DNA of 64,000 nucleotides, taken from contig OY294049.1 in NCBI GenBank assembly GCA_958510825.1, positions 27,734,986 through 27,798,985 of the forward strand, read 5' to 3'. This DNA is from Brachypterus glaber. Taxonomy: Eukaryota > Arthropoda > Insecta > Coleoptera > Kateretidae. Made by a program: the position numbers and the translations under genes. The first letter of the stretch is position 1, and the number at the start of each line of letters is the position of its first letter. The notes beneath the pieces were generated by a model. It did not search any database and was not told where the DNA came from. It saw nothing but the letters and a program-made list of their open reading frames with translations. Positions 21,388 to 33,059 of the stretch are shown one piece after another.

Positions 21388-24300
21388 CTTCTTCTTCTTC
21401 TTCCTCCAATTAATGGCATCGGCTCTATTAGGCCATATCCGCCAGTGGTAAGTACACTAAAACTTTTACTTTTACTTTTCTACTTTAGTTTATTTTCTAC
21501 TTTTATTAACTGAGCTATGTTTACGAAAGCGGGGAGCGGGGTAAGTCAGGAATGAAGTGTATGAATGCTATGGGTTGAAATGTATGACATTTAGATAATT
21601 TGCGACTATTTGAACTAGTGAGTTGGATGGAGAACTAAGTATTGAAGATAAGTTGATGGGATTATCTACAAGTGCAGAAAGTTTGCTATAGAGAATTCTA
21701 CTGTTATGCGCATGCTGGGGACATTCTAGAAGGATGTGTTGGATATCCTGTTGCAAGGCTCCACAAGTGCACGCAGCGTTGGGTTCCAGTTTGATTCGAA
21801 AAAGATGGGCCTTTGACAGACAATGCCCGCTCCTGAGTCTTAAGAAGGATGTAATAGATCTTCTGTCCAGTGTAGCTTCCAGACACCAAGGTCGCTTAAG
21901 ATGTTGGGTATGGGTAGCGTAGAATTGTCCTTTTTTGGAGAGTGATGCTTTCCATTCTTCTTTCCATTTGTTGTGGATGCTCTTCTTTGCGATGCTAAGG
22001 AATTCCTGCCAGTGAATCTTTATATGGATGGGGTTTTCTAACTTAGTGCCAATTGAAGCCAATTTATCTGCTCTATCGTTGCCGGGAATGCCCGTGTGGC
22101 TAGGGACCCAGCACAGTTCTATTTGTCCTCCTCTATTTTCTAGCTCACTTATAAGGGATTTACATTTAAAGGTAAGGGGATCTTTTTTTGAGGAATTGGA
22201 TGTAAGGCAGACTTTCATGAGGGCAGATTTAGAATCTGAGAATATTATAAATTTTTTATTTTCCTTGGTATATCTTTCTGTGGAGATTGTAAGGAGCGCC
22301 TTGTAAATAGCGAAGGTCTCTGCTGATGAAATTGTCATCTGACTGGGGAGTTTGCTGGCAAAATTATAATTACCTGGTATATGTACACCTACGCCTACGT
22401 TGTTGTCTTGTATGGAGCCGTCTGTATACACAGCTTCGAAGTCACGCCAATTATTGTTAAAGTAGTTTTTAAAGAGATCTCCGTTGTGGGCAGATTTTTC
22501 AAGTGGGGGGATATGAATTTGTTTGCGTACCATGATGGATTTAAATTCTGTTTCGAAAAAGGGAATTTTCGGGGATTTATGAATTTGTTCTGATATATTA
22601 AAGTAGAATTCTAAGGCGTAAATAATAGGTGGGGGGGTTTTGTTATTCCAGTAGCGATTTTCCTCTTGAAAGTCGGCATAAATTGTAATAAAGTTGGCTA
22701 ATATGGGGTTGTTGACGAGCGAAAAGAGTTTACCCATATACCGAATAGCCAGCCACTCCCTGCGCAAGGAGAGAGGCTGTTCCCCCAGCTCCGCTAGCAA
22801 GATGTTAGTGGGTGTGGAGACCAAATATCCACCAATTATTCTGAGGCATTGGAATTGAATTGTGGAGAGTTTATTAAGGTACAGTTTCGGACATCTGAAA
22901 AATAGGGTACTACAGTAGTCTAAAAAGGGCCTCACAATGGCCCTATATAATAGCAAAAGGGTCTTGGGGTGGGCTCCCCATTTGGTGCCGCAGAGTGCTT
23001 GGAGGATGTTCACCCTTTTATTGGCCTTGATACACAGAGAGTCAATGTGGTTTTTCCAAGAAAGAGAAAAATCTAAAGTAGCGCCCAAGTATTTTAAGGA
23101 GGAGGTCCAGTTAACGATAGAATTGTCGATAATTATATTTGGGATCCTGGGGTGTCTGCTTGTCTTTCTGAAAAGCATAGCAGCACTTTTTCCCGGTGAA
23201 ATGGACAAACCATGTTCCTTGAGCCAAATGTTTATATTGTGAAGTGTTGCGTTAATTGCTTCGATCAGACGGATAAGATCTTTAGCAGAACATAGAATGG
23301 CTAGGTCGTCGGCGTATTGTATTATAATGCACCTTAAGACAGCTTCTAAATGAAGGAAGTTAGTGTATATATAAAAAAGAATTGGACTAAGGATTGATCC
23401 TTGTGGGAGGCCTATGGATGCTCTTCTAGGGCCAGTTTTTCCATAAGGAGATTCTGGATCTGATACGTAGATGTTCCGGTTCTGGTAAAGGTTAATAAGA
23501 AAATCACTAATGTCTTTTGGTATATTCATACGGGCCATAATGGGATATAAGAGGGACAGATCAACGTGGTCGAAAGCGGAGTTGATGTCCAGTGTTACTA
23601 GTACTGTGTAATTGCCTTTTTTTAATTCTTTTTGGGCGGTAGAAGCGATAAGGGAAATCGCATCTAGGGTGCTTTTCCCCTTTCGAAATCCAAATTGGAG
23701 AGGATAAAGGGATCCATCATTTTCGAGTTGATGTTCCAGGCGGTTTTTGATGAGAGTTTCAAACACTTTTAAAACACAAGAGCTTAAAGCGATAGGACGG
23801 TATCCGCTTTGGTGATTCAAGTCTTTGTTGGGTTTGGGAATCGGGATAACATAGTATTCAGACCATTGAGGAGGGGGGGGAAGTTCACCTGATAGAATTT
23901 TATTAAACAGATGGAGCATTTTAGTTTTTGTCGAGGGATGTAGATGCTGTAGCATAGAATAGGTTATTTTATCGGTGCCTGGAGCAGAGTCTTGTTTGTC
24001 TGACAAAGAATATTCAAGTTCAGGTAGGCTAAAGGGGACAGATTTTTCTGTGCTAAACACCGTATTTGGAAGAGCGGGGAGAGGGAGGGAGGGGCAGAGG
24101 TGGGCTAAGAGGGGGTCTGCTATGGGGGTAAGAGGGATGGCTGTAGGGGGGGGTTCTTTGCCCCTAGAAAATCTCTTAATATTTTTCCAGACAGTTGAAA
24201 GAGGTGTAGAATAAGTTAAGTTTGAACAAAAGGTCTGAAAACTCTCTCTTTTTACTCTTCTGAGGATTTTTATTGTTTTTGCGGCTACTCTCTTCGCTTC

Positions 24301-25389
24301 TAGGAAATTTTCTCTAGAGAAATCATGTTTAAGCGTTTCATAGGCTTCCTTTCTGCTTTTTACTGCTTCTGAGCATTCGTTTGTCCACCATGGGCAGTGA
24401 GGGGCTCTCCTGCCCGAGAAGTTTTTCTTTGGAATGGCAATTTCGGCGGCGTTAATAACTGTATTTTCAAAATCAGAGTATGAGGAGAATCCGGACTCCT
24501 CAGTTATGGACAAAGTTGAGAAAAGACCCCAATCTGCTTTAATAGGGTTATAGGTGTTAGTATGGATTGGGTTTGATGGGGCTACATCCTTTGGGTTTAC
24601 GTTGATTAGTAGAGGGTAGTGGTCGCTGGATCCGGGGTCCGGAAGAACAGAGAATGTGGATATTCTGGAAATATTAGCGGTAGAAAGTGCTACATCCGGA
24701 ACGCTGAGTTTAGGGGGGGCAGTGATTCTAGTAGGTGAACCATTGTTAAGAAAGACTAGACCTACTTCTTGAATTAAGTTTTCTAGGATATTTCCATTGT
24801 GATTTGGGATATTTGATCCCCAAAGGGCACTTTGGGCGTTAAAATCTCCCACTAATATGTAGGGGGACCCTACAAGGCTTTGTGTGAGGTTTTTAAGATG
24901 TTCTATAGGCAAGTTTAAGTCGGGGGGGTTGTAGACTGAAACCAGATAAAAAGTTTTTAATTTAATTCCTAAGATTTGGTAACGTTCGTCACAGTTGTGT
25001 GTAAGGATATTAAGTTTATCATATTTTATATGTGACTTTGCCAGGATTGCCATTCCCCCGTAACCGTCCATACGGTCATCACGGTAGCATGAATATCCGG
25101 CCATTCTAAAATTGTTTGCTGGTTTTATAAACGTCTCTTGCAAGCATACTATGTCGGGATCATAGTCCCTAATGTTTGAAATTAGTGTAGACCTGTTGGC
25201 AAACACAGATCGGATATTCCAATGAAGAATTTTTAAAGATTCCATATATGACAAAAATTAAGAAAAAAAATAAAAACTATAAATAAATATAAAAAAAATA
25301 TATATATATATATGTTGTGTATATATCTAATTAGATAATAGGAATATCGAAAGTCTGCCTTAGGGAATTTTATGGGGAAAAGGGTTCGG
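21388..25389 (-). mobile_element. 5'-truncated RNase H-encoding LINE with intact ORF2 and 11-base target duplication
   Basis: Direct repeats TTATAAATTTT at 21377..21387 and 25390..25400 bound the element. Its 3' end (low coordinates) is a GAA-type tail, matching the tail of the 7608..13562 element, and the 3' UTR carries GGCATCGGCTCTATTAGGCC. The 5' boundary at 25389 falls in the AT-rich spacer that precedes ORF2, so ORF1 is absent. It is a relative of, not a copy of, the first element: the ORF2 proteins align throughout but differ widely. Confidence 0.92.
21568..25254 (-). CDS. LINE ORF2 polyprotein, complete and open, 1228 aa
   Basis: Domains in order: APE-type endonuclease (about 1 to 230: HWNIRSVFAN, LQETF, VGDFNAQSALWG, SSDHYPL); reverse transcriptase (about 450 to 720: YRPIALSSCVLKVFETL, FGFRKGKSTLDA, VTLDINSAFDHVD, GLPQGSILSPILF, YADD near 647, LGATLDFSLSW); RNase H (about 940 to 1070: VYTDGS, SAETFAIYKAL, FSDSKSA, WVPSHTGIPGNDRADKLA); and a C-terminal CTCGALQQDIQHILLEC zinc-binding motif. 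All catalytic residues I can check are present and no stop or frameshift breaks it. Length equals the ORF2 of the first element within one codon. The native start may be the first Met or the second (MESLKILHW) four codons later. Without ORF1 it could act only in trans. Confidence 0.93.
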   Translation of the reverse strand: MSYMESLKILHWNIRSVFANRSTLISNIRDYDPDIVCLQETFIKPANNFRMAGYSCYRDDRMDGYGGMAILAKSHIKYDKLNILTHNCDERYQILGIKLKTFYLVSVYNPPDLNLPIEHLKNLTQSLVGSPYILVGDFNAQSALWGSNIPNHNGNILENLIQEVGLVFLNNGSPTRITAPPKLSVPDVALSTANISRISTFSVLPDPGSSDHYPLLINVNPKDVAPSNPIHTNTYNPIKADWGLFSTLSITEESGFSSYSDFENTVINAAEIAIPKKNFSGRRAPHCPWWTNECSEAVKSRKEAYETLKHDFSRENFLEAKRVAAKTIKILRRVKRESFQTFCSNLTYSTPLSTVWKNIKRFSRGKEPPPTAIPLTPIADPLLAHLCPSLPLPALPNTVFSTEKSVPFSLPELEYSLSDKQDSAPGTDKITYSMLQHLHPSTKTKMLHLFNKILSGELPPPPQWSEYYVIPIPKPNKDLNHQSGYRPIALSSCVLKVFETLIKNRLEHQLENDGSLYPLQFGFRKGKSTLDAISLIASTAQKELKKGNYTVLVTLDINSAFDHVDLSLLYPIMARMNIPKDISDFLINLYQNRNIYVSDPESPYGKTGPRRASIGLPQGSILSPILFYIYTNFLHLEAVLRCIIIQYADDLAILCSAKDLIRLIEAINATLHNINIWLKEHGLSISPGKSAAMLFRKTSRHPRIPNIIIDNSIVNWTSSLKYLGATLDFSLSWKNHIDSLCIKANKRVNILQALCGTKWGAHPKTLLLLYRAIVRPFLDYCSTLFFRCPKLYLNKLSTIQFQCLRIIGGYLVSTPTNILLAELGEQPLSLRREWLAIRYMGKLFSLVNNPILANFITIYADFQEENRYWNNKTPPPIIYALEFYFNISEQIHKSPKIPFFETEFKSIMVRKQIHIPPLEKSAHNGDLFKNYFNNNWRDFEAVYTDGSIQDNNVGVGVHIPGNYNFASKLPSQMTISSAETFAIYKALLTISTERYTKENKKFIIFSDSKSALMKVCLTSNSSKKDPLTFKCKSLISELENRGGQIELCWVPSHTGIPGNDRADKLASIGTKLENPIHIKIHWQEFLSIAKKSIHNKWKEEWKASLSKKGQFYATHTQHLKRPWCLEATLDRRSITSFLRLRSGHCLSKAHLFRIKLEPNAACTCGALQQDIQHILLECPQHAHNSRILYSKLSALVDNPINLSSILSSPSNSLVQIVANYLNVIHFNP

Positions 25390-25400
25390 TTATAAATTTT

Positions 25401-25749
25401 ATAAACGTAAACAAATTTGACAGATACCTAACCTTTTTATCTGTCAGATAACTGTGCGAAGCTAGCTGAGATTTACGTGATTTTTCATAGTGTAGTTTTT
25501 TTTTACTCAACCTTTTTTAAGCTTCATTCACGCGCCCGGCAGACGGCAGCACGGTCAAATTGCTTTATCCGAATTCATCCAGTGGCCTTGGTTTACGTTA
25601 ACGTTGGTTTGAAGTCTGTTTGGTGTTTTTTTTTTGTAAAAAAATGTTTTTTATTTAAAATAATATATTGAAAAACAGTCAGCGCATGCGCAGTTTGTCA
25701 AAACGCAGCATAAAGAGCTGCACATAAGGGAACGTTCAAGTATTACGTA
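25401..25749. other. Intergenic DNA
   Basis: No gene. The stretch at about 25726..25752 (GGGAACGTTCAAGTATTACG) is mirrored at about 62610..62635. Confidence 0.4.
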
Positions 25750-26083
25750 ACGCAAATTTTGATCATTTTGGATTTTTCAAATCGGCTTTAATTCGAAACA
25801 AAAGTTAATGTCCTGGGGTTTAGACCCATCTATTCTTATGTATTTTGAGGCGCTGAATTCAAATATAATGTCAAATTAAAAATCTACCGACTGGTTTTTA
25901 TAACTAGACTTAAAAAATGAGTGAAAACACACAAAAATCTTCCATATATATTTTTAAATCCGTTTTATTTCGAAAGATAATGTACTGGGGTCTAGACCCA
26001 TCTATTCTTATGTATTTTAAGGCACGAAATTCAAATCTATTGTCAGGTTGGACAAAATTAGTTAAAATACACAAAAAAGTCAT
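25750..26083 (+). repeat. Left array: two units of about 170 bases, inverted relative to 29930..31140
   Basis: Units contain TTTCGAAACAAAAGTTAATG, a TAGACCCATCTATTCTTATG block, TATTTTGAGGCGCTGAATTC and AAAAATCTACCGACTGG. The reverse complement of each block is found repeatedly at 29930..31140. The second unit is more diverged. Confidence 0.85.
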
Positions 26084-26085
26084 AT

Positions 26086-27117
<1,032 letters not shown>

Positions 27118-27329
27118 TATAAATACCTGCTTCCACGAGGGATGCTGGAAACGATGAAAACTGTCCCAAAGGGGATGTGTAGAGTGATTCTTTTTCCGAT
27201 TCACTGTCGGACGAAGCCAGCGAAGGCACGCTGCCTTGCAGGGGAGCGTTGTGGTGTGAAAATGAAGCCGTAGTGTGGCATTGTCCTTGTTAAAGTCGGA
27301 AAGCCATTATACTTAGGCCTGGGGAGGTA

Positions 27330-29790
27330 TGAAGGTTATCCCTTCTAAGACTGTGGATTCACCTGGGTATCGGAATATATTTATGGATACTCAACAAACT
27401 AAATTACAAATACAGTTGCTACTGTTTCATTGCACGAATGTACTGGTCAACCAAATGTATTCTGCTACATTTGTGGAAAATATCAAACGTACAAAAATCG
27501 GAAACCAATAACTAACAAAATAAGAACAATGTACCTGAACTGTTCTGGTTTCAATATTACTCATCAAGAAACAAATTGGGTCCCTCATATACTGTGTGGT
27601 AGTTGTTATAAAATGTTGTGTCGTTGAGAAAGTAATAAGGAAAAACATCATCTTCGATTTTGGTTCCAATGATGGAGCGAACCAGAAAACAAAAAAAATT
27701 GTTATTTTTCTTATGGTAATGTTTCTAGTATCACTAAACCCACTAAATTAGAAAGTCATAGTTCAGGATTTGGCCAAATAGAGATTGATGAAAATACTGA
27801 AGAATTTGAGAACATTCGAAATGACCTTGATAACACTACCCGGAATAAACAGCATTAAAGCGATGAAGATGAAGACAATCAGGCCTATTCACATGTACCA
27901 TTGATATTGAAATTTGTGGCAATATTGACGAAAATTGCAAGGTCATTTATGTCAATTGTATTAAAACTGCATGGTATTGTAATTTTTGTCAATATTGACT
28001 AGTTTTCAATGGTACATGTCCTATTCACATGTACTTGAATAACAATGAATATAAGTCTGATGAAAATGAAAGTGAACACGATAAATATGATAAAGACGAA
28101 TATGCTGAGAGTGAAGTATATGATGAAAATGATTACATTGAATATGAGTCTGATAAAAATGAAAGTTATGAAGATAAATATGCTGAGACTGAAGCAGATA
28201 AAGTTGAACAAAACTTTAATATGAATACAATTGCTACTATGGCATTGCACGAATGTACTGAACAACCTGATGTATTCTGCTACATTTGTGGCGAATATAA
28301 AACATAAAAAATTAGAAACCAATAACTAACAAAATAGAAAGAATATACCTGAACTGTTTTGGGTTTAATATTACTTATCAAGAAACAAATTGGGTCCCTC
28401 ATATAAGTAGTGTGTGGTAGTTGTTATAAAATGTGGTGTCGTTGGGAAAGTAATAAGGATAAAAATCAGCTTCAATTTTTGGTTCCAAATGATAAAGATG
28501 AATATACTGAGAGTGAAGAAGATTAAGATGAGCATGCTAATAGTAATGATGATTATATCCCAGTAGGACAACCAAAACCTCCTTTGACGTTCACGCAATC
28601 GGAGCTTAATGATCTGGTAAGAAATTTGGGATTACCGAAAGATGCAGCTGAGTATTTGGATTCGCAATTAAAAAAAAAATATATTTTAGCAAGCAAAACT
28701 AAGGCTTACTACTATCGGGACAGGGCGAAAGAATTTTAAAAATATTTCTCACAGGATTATAATTTAGTATATTGTTCTGATATTGAAGGACTAATGAACG
28801 AAATGAAGCCAAATATTTACAAACCTGAGGAATGGAGACTGTTTATAAATTCTAAACGAAGTCTTAAGGCAGTGCTACTTCATAATATCAACAAATATGC
28901 GTCTATACCAGTAGCACATTCAACTTTTCTGAAAGAAGAATATAATAATATAGAACTAGTTTAAAAAAAAAATTAAATACGAGGACCATAAATGGCAAAT
29001 TTGTGGTGATTTTAAAATTTTGTCAATGACTGTAGGGCAACAGTAGGGTTTTACTAAATATCCCTGCTTTCTCTGTATGTGGGTTAGTAGATATAGGAAA
29101 AACCATTATAAAAAAATCAACTGGCCAAAAAGATTAAGGTTCAATCCCGGTGCGCAAATAATATTATTAACCAGCCCGTGGTGGATCCTTCGAAAATTCT
29201 CCTCCCTCCTCTTCACATAAAATTAGGTTTAATGAAACAATTTACAAAAGCTTTTGACAAGGAGGGGAAATGTTTTGAGTATTTGGGGCAGAAATTCTGC
29301 AATATGTCAGATGCTAAGTTGAAGGAGGGTATTTTCGATGGACCACAAATTCGAAAGTTTTAAGGGATAAAACTTTTAAAACAAAAATGAACGATACTGA
29401 GAAGAAAGCGTGGCTTAGCTTTAAAGAAGTTATTGAATCTTTTTTAGGTAATCAGAAAAGTAAAAATTACAAAAATATAGTAGCGGACATGATAAAAAAC
29501 TTTCAGAAATTAGGATACCTGATGAGTTTAAAATTGCATTTTCTCCAATCCCACATTAATTACTTCCCAGAGAACCTTGGAGATTTTAGTGAAGAACAAG
29601 GGGAAAGATTTCACTAAGATCTCAGAGAAATGGAAAGACTTTATCAGGGTAGTTGGGGTATAAATATGATGTCAGACTTTTGTTGGACATTAAAAAGAGA
29701 TAATCCACTAGAAGGAAAGAAACACAAAAGGAATCCACTGCACAGGGCATTTGAAGACAAGAGAGTTAGAAAATATCAACAAACCTAATA
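27330..29790 (+). pseudogene. Decayed cysteine-rich transposon-associated gene (FCYICG / LLPPLHIKLGL family)
   Basis: Pieces read in order. HECTGQPNVFCYICGKYQTY and NWVPHILCGSCYKMLCR (27430..27627) form the N-terminal Cys region. LNDLVRNLGLPKDAAEYL to EWRLFINSKRSLKAVLLHNINK lies at 28600..28910. GFTKYPCFLCMWVSRYRKNH lies near 29047..29110 and LLPPLHIKLGLMKQFTKAF at 29178..29363. DTEKKAWLSFKEV to FPENLGDFSEEQGERFH lies at 29387..29617, and the closing block around 29630..29780 carries RDNPLEGKKHKR-like text. I recall this order from an uncharacterised protein repeated many times in hemipteran and cnidarian genomes. The function is not known to me; repeated copy number suggests a transposon gene. 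Stops and frameshifts kill this copy. The N-terminal part is duplicated (again at 28230..28500). Confidence 0.7.
27880..28026. mobile_element. Small MITE-like insertion inside the gene remnant
   Basis: ACATGTACCATTGA at 27891 is mirrored by TCAATGGTACATGT ending at 28019, with related sequence further in (CAATATTGAC). CCTATTC occurs just outside at 27884..27890 and 28020..28026, a possible 7-base duplication. The CAGGCCTATTCAC start resembles the hairpin family at 31527 and 32180, so the true ends are ambiguous. Confidence 0.6.
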
Positions 29791-29814
29791 TATTTTATAT
29801 TTTATTGCCATTTG

Positions 29815-31140
29815 GATATTGGATTCGTATTCAGCTACTTAAAATACATAAGAACAGTCGGAAATAAGTCACATCATTTAACAAATGTGAGAAAAATTGT
29901 ATGAGATTGGGTATTTACACTAATTTTTTGAGTCTAGTTCAAAAATTAGCCAATAGAAGTCTAATCTAACAATACATTTGAATTTAGCGCCTCATAATAC
30001 ATAAGAATAGATGGGTTTCAACCCCAGGACATTAACTTTTGTTTCGAAATAAAGCGGATTTAAAAATATATATGTAATATTTTTGTGTTTTCACTAATTT
30101 TTCGAGTTTAGTTAAAAAATCAGCCGGTAGATTTTTAATTAAATATTATATTTGTATTTAGGGCCTCAAAATACATAGAAATAGGTGGGTCTAAACCCTA
30201 GGACATTAACTTTTGTTTCGAAATAAAGCGGATTTGAAAATATATATAGGTATGTAATATTTTTGTGTGTTTTCACTAATTTTTCGAGTTTAGTTAAAAA
30301 ATCAGCCCGTAGATTTTTAATTAAATATTATATTTGGATTCAGCGCCTCAAAATACATAAGAATAGGTATGTCTCAACCTTAGGACATCAACTTTTGTTT
30401 CGAAATAAAATAAATAAATATATATGTAATCTTTGTGGCTTCACTCAATTTTTGGTTCTAGAAAACTAGAAAAATGGACCGGTTGTGGGGTTGTTTGACA
30501 TCGGATTCGATCTCAGCAGCTCAAAATACATAAGAGTAGCTTGATATCTATTTCTGCACATGTACTTATTTGACATAATATAAATTTCTTTAAAAAAATA
30601 TGTGAATTTTGAGTAATTTTACTCATTTTCCGAACCCAAAAAAAAATTAGTTTATTACGGTGCTATATGGACATTGGATTCTTATTCAGCGACTTAACAT
30701 TTATAAAAATAGTCGAAAACAAGTCACATTCTTTAACAAACGTGCGAGAAATTATTTCAAATATGAGATTTTTGAGTATTCTCGCTCATTTTTTGAGTCT
30801 TTTTAAAAAAATAGCCGGTAGATTTTTAATTAAATATTATATTTGAATTCAACGCCTCAAAATACATAAGAATAGGTATGTCTCAACCCTAGGACATCAA
30901 CTTTTGTTTCGAAATAAAGCGGATTTAAAAATATTTATGTAATATTTTTGTGTGTCTTCACTTATTTTTTGAGTCTAGAAAAAAACTGAACCAGTCATGG
31001 GGTTGTTTGACATCGGATTCGATCTCAGCAACTCAAAATACATAAGATTAGCTTGATATCTACTTCTGCACATGTACTTATTTGAAATAATATAAATTTC
31101 TTAAAAAAAATATGTGTATTTTGAGTAATTTAACTCATTT
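29815..31140 (-). repeat. Right array: higher-order A-B-C units of about 170 bases, inverted relative to 25750..26083
   Basis: Unit A (GCCTCAAAATACATA, GGACATTAACTTTTGTTTCG, AATAAAGCGGATTT) recurs at about 30000, 30170, 30345 and 30860. Unit B (TCGATCTCAGCAGCTCAAAA, TGCACATGTACTTATTTGA) occurs at about 30505 and 31018. Unit C (GGATTCTTATTCAGCGACTT, AAGTCACATTCTTTAACAAA) occurs at about 29820 and 30665. The order C-A-A-A-B-C-A-B shows segmental duplication. The array faces the left array across the satellite and gene remnant. Confidence 0.85.
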
Positions 31141-31810
31141 ACCGAACCCAGAAAAAAATAAGTTTATTACGGAGCAATATGGATATTGGCTTTTGGACTT
31201 TTTTTGTGGGCCTGTGTAATTGTTGAAATTTTTATAACATAAAATTGTTAAAATACTCACGAATTTCTGGTTTTGCCAAAAATGGCAATCGATAATCCTT
31301 TGCCAATGCTTTCCGCTTTTCGGACCATACCAATTACTGCTAAAAAGCCAACTAAATTTTAGTACGTTGGCCAATGGTCGGCCCAAAATTAGCAATCGAT
31401 GATCGTTTGCCAATCTTTTGCCGCTTTTCGGCCACCGTACTAATTATCGCTAAAATGCGAATTTTAGTAAGTTGGCCAATGGTCGTTTGCCAATTTTTTA
31501 CCGATAAATTCTATCTCACCAACAATCAGGTCTATTCACGTGCGTAAACAATATTGCTATTTTGGCGATATTGTTTATGCACGTGAATAGACCTGAATAC
31601 TATGAAAGAAAAATAAATAAGAATCAAACCAGATTTTGGGTAGTCAGCCTGCAGTAGGCAGCTAATTTGGTGCACTTCACTGGATTAGCTAGCTAATGAT
31701 TTCCTCTTTGCCATTGGAAAAATTGGGAAAATTAGGAAACTCTTACATTGGCCAACATAAGGCCACAGTATTATGAACCAACGTACGTTGGCCAACCTCC
31801 CTGTAAAAAA
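31141..31810. repeat. Degenerate tandem units (about 125 bases) with TTGGCCAA motifs
   Basis: TTTGCCAATGCTTTCCGCTTTTC, TAATTACTGCTAAAA and TACGTTGGCCAATGGTCG recur at about 31260, 31385 and 31470. No gene. A hairpin MITE is embedded (see 31527..31595). Confidence 0.65.
31527..31595. mobile_element. 69-base near-perfect hairpin (CAGGTCTATTCACGTGC termini)
   Basis: CAGGTCTATTCACGTGCGTA and the AACAATATTGC that follows it are mirrored by GCGATATTGTTTATGCACGT and its end AATAGACCTG. The left arm alone recurs at about 32178..32225, followed by unrelated sequence, so this is a mobile family and not a local inversion only. Confidence 0.85.
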
Positions 31811-32683
31811 AGTGCTGGTTAATTCTTATACAGACCTTATAAGATCTATAAGATTATATACGACTAATAAGAACTTAAAAGCACATAAATTAGAATTTAA
31901 TAAGATTTATTAAGAAAATTTTCATAAAAGAAAATTCTTGTAGATTCCTGTAAGATTAAATACGACAATATATTTAATTTCTAATGGGTAGGTTTTAATA
32001 AGAAAATACTAATTAAAATGTGAATGATTTATTAAGTAAACTGGTATAAATTTAAATAGCAGGTCTTAAAGAGAAAATTCTAATGAAGTACTAATAAGAT
32101 ATAAACAGAATGTTCATATTAACTTAATTTCAGAGTTTTAAGGCGAAAATTTAGAATGTAAAAGATTTAATGAGAAAATCAGGTCTATTCACGTGCGTAA
32201 ACAATATTGCTATTTTGACAATATCGACACTCCCAAGCAACAAGGATGTAACTCAAGTTAGACCCATTTTGAGTTATACTCATAGGTAAACGCCTTGAAA
32301 AAAGACACACATGCTGGTACTACTCAGGTTTCTCCACAGTCCACTTTAAGCAAAAGTTTACTTAAAATCACTAAAGTAAGAATTCTAAACTTGAATATTA
32401 TCAGAAACAAACAGTAAATAAACAATAAATACTTAAACAGTTAAATAGAGAATTTTATAAGCTTTCAAATGATGTATCACATGACTTTCTTTTACCCTTA
32501 AATAACAAAAAAAAATATTTTAGAAATTTAGCTGTCGTGAAAAATGACAATATATGAGTTACGGCTTTGTTGTTTGGGGGTATCGATATTGGCAAAAATC
32601 GCATGCGATTTTGACCCATATTGCAATTAAAATGAAATTTCTGTTCCAAAATCTGGTTCATATAAAAACCTACTTGGTAAGAA
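31811..32683. other. Purine-rich AT stretch plus a half-copy of the CAGGTCTATTCACG element
   Basis: From 31850 to 32170 the plus strand is rich in AATAAGAATT-like words without a fixed period. The half MITE starts near 32178. No gene seen. Confidence 0.5.
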
Positions 32684-32985
32684 ATGTCATTTGGACTTTT
32701 GGATCTTAGTAGTAAATATAAATCTTTAATTCTAAATTGGAAACTATCTGATCATCTAGGACAGATAGTACAATTTAACCTTAAAACTAAAATAGATAAA
32801 ATTAGACAAAAAAGGTGTTTTAACATGAGTAACAAAATAAAATTTGTCAATATGTTAAAAGAAATAAATTGGGGAGCTGTGTTTGAATGCGAGGAGATGG
32901 ATGTAAATAAACAATTTAATATTTTTTTGAACTTTTTTAAACCAATATTTTATGAATGTTTCCCCTGTCAGAGAAAAATCAGAAC
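32684..32985 (+). pseudogene. LINE polyprotein fragment (endonuclease-RT linker)
   Basis: The frame reads LDLSSKYKSLILNWKLSDHL, KIRQKRCFNMSNKIKFVNML and NWGAVFECEEMDVNKQFNIF, typical of the end of the LINE endonuclease and the linker to RT. It appears continuous with the RT piece at 34593..35399, the two being separated by about 1.6 kb of inserted repeat. Confidence 0.65.
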
Positions 32986-33059
32986 AACAATTTTTACATA
33001 TTTTTTCTTCATTGTATATTATACTATTATTATATTATTCACAGCGCCAGCGCTAGAAT

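Noticed and set aside
29095..29155. tRNA-like B box (AGGTTCAATCCCGGTGCG)
   Set aside because: The same bases translate in frame as NWPKRLRFNPGAQ within the decayed FCYICG-family gene, so the likeness to a T-arm is chance.
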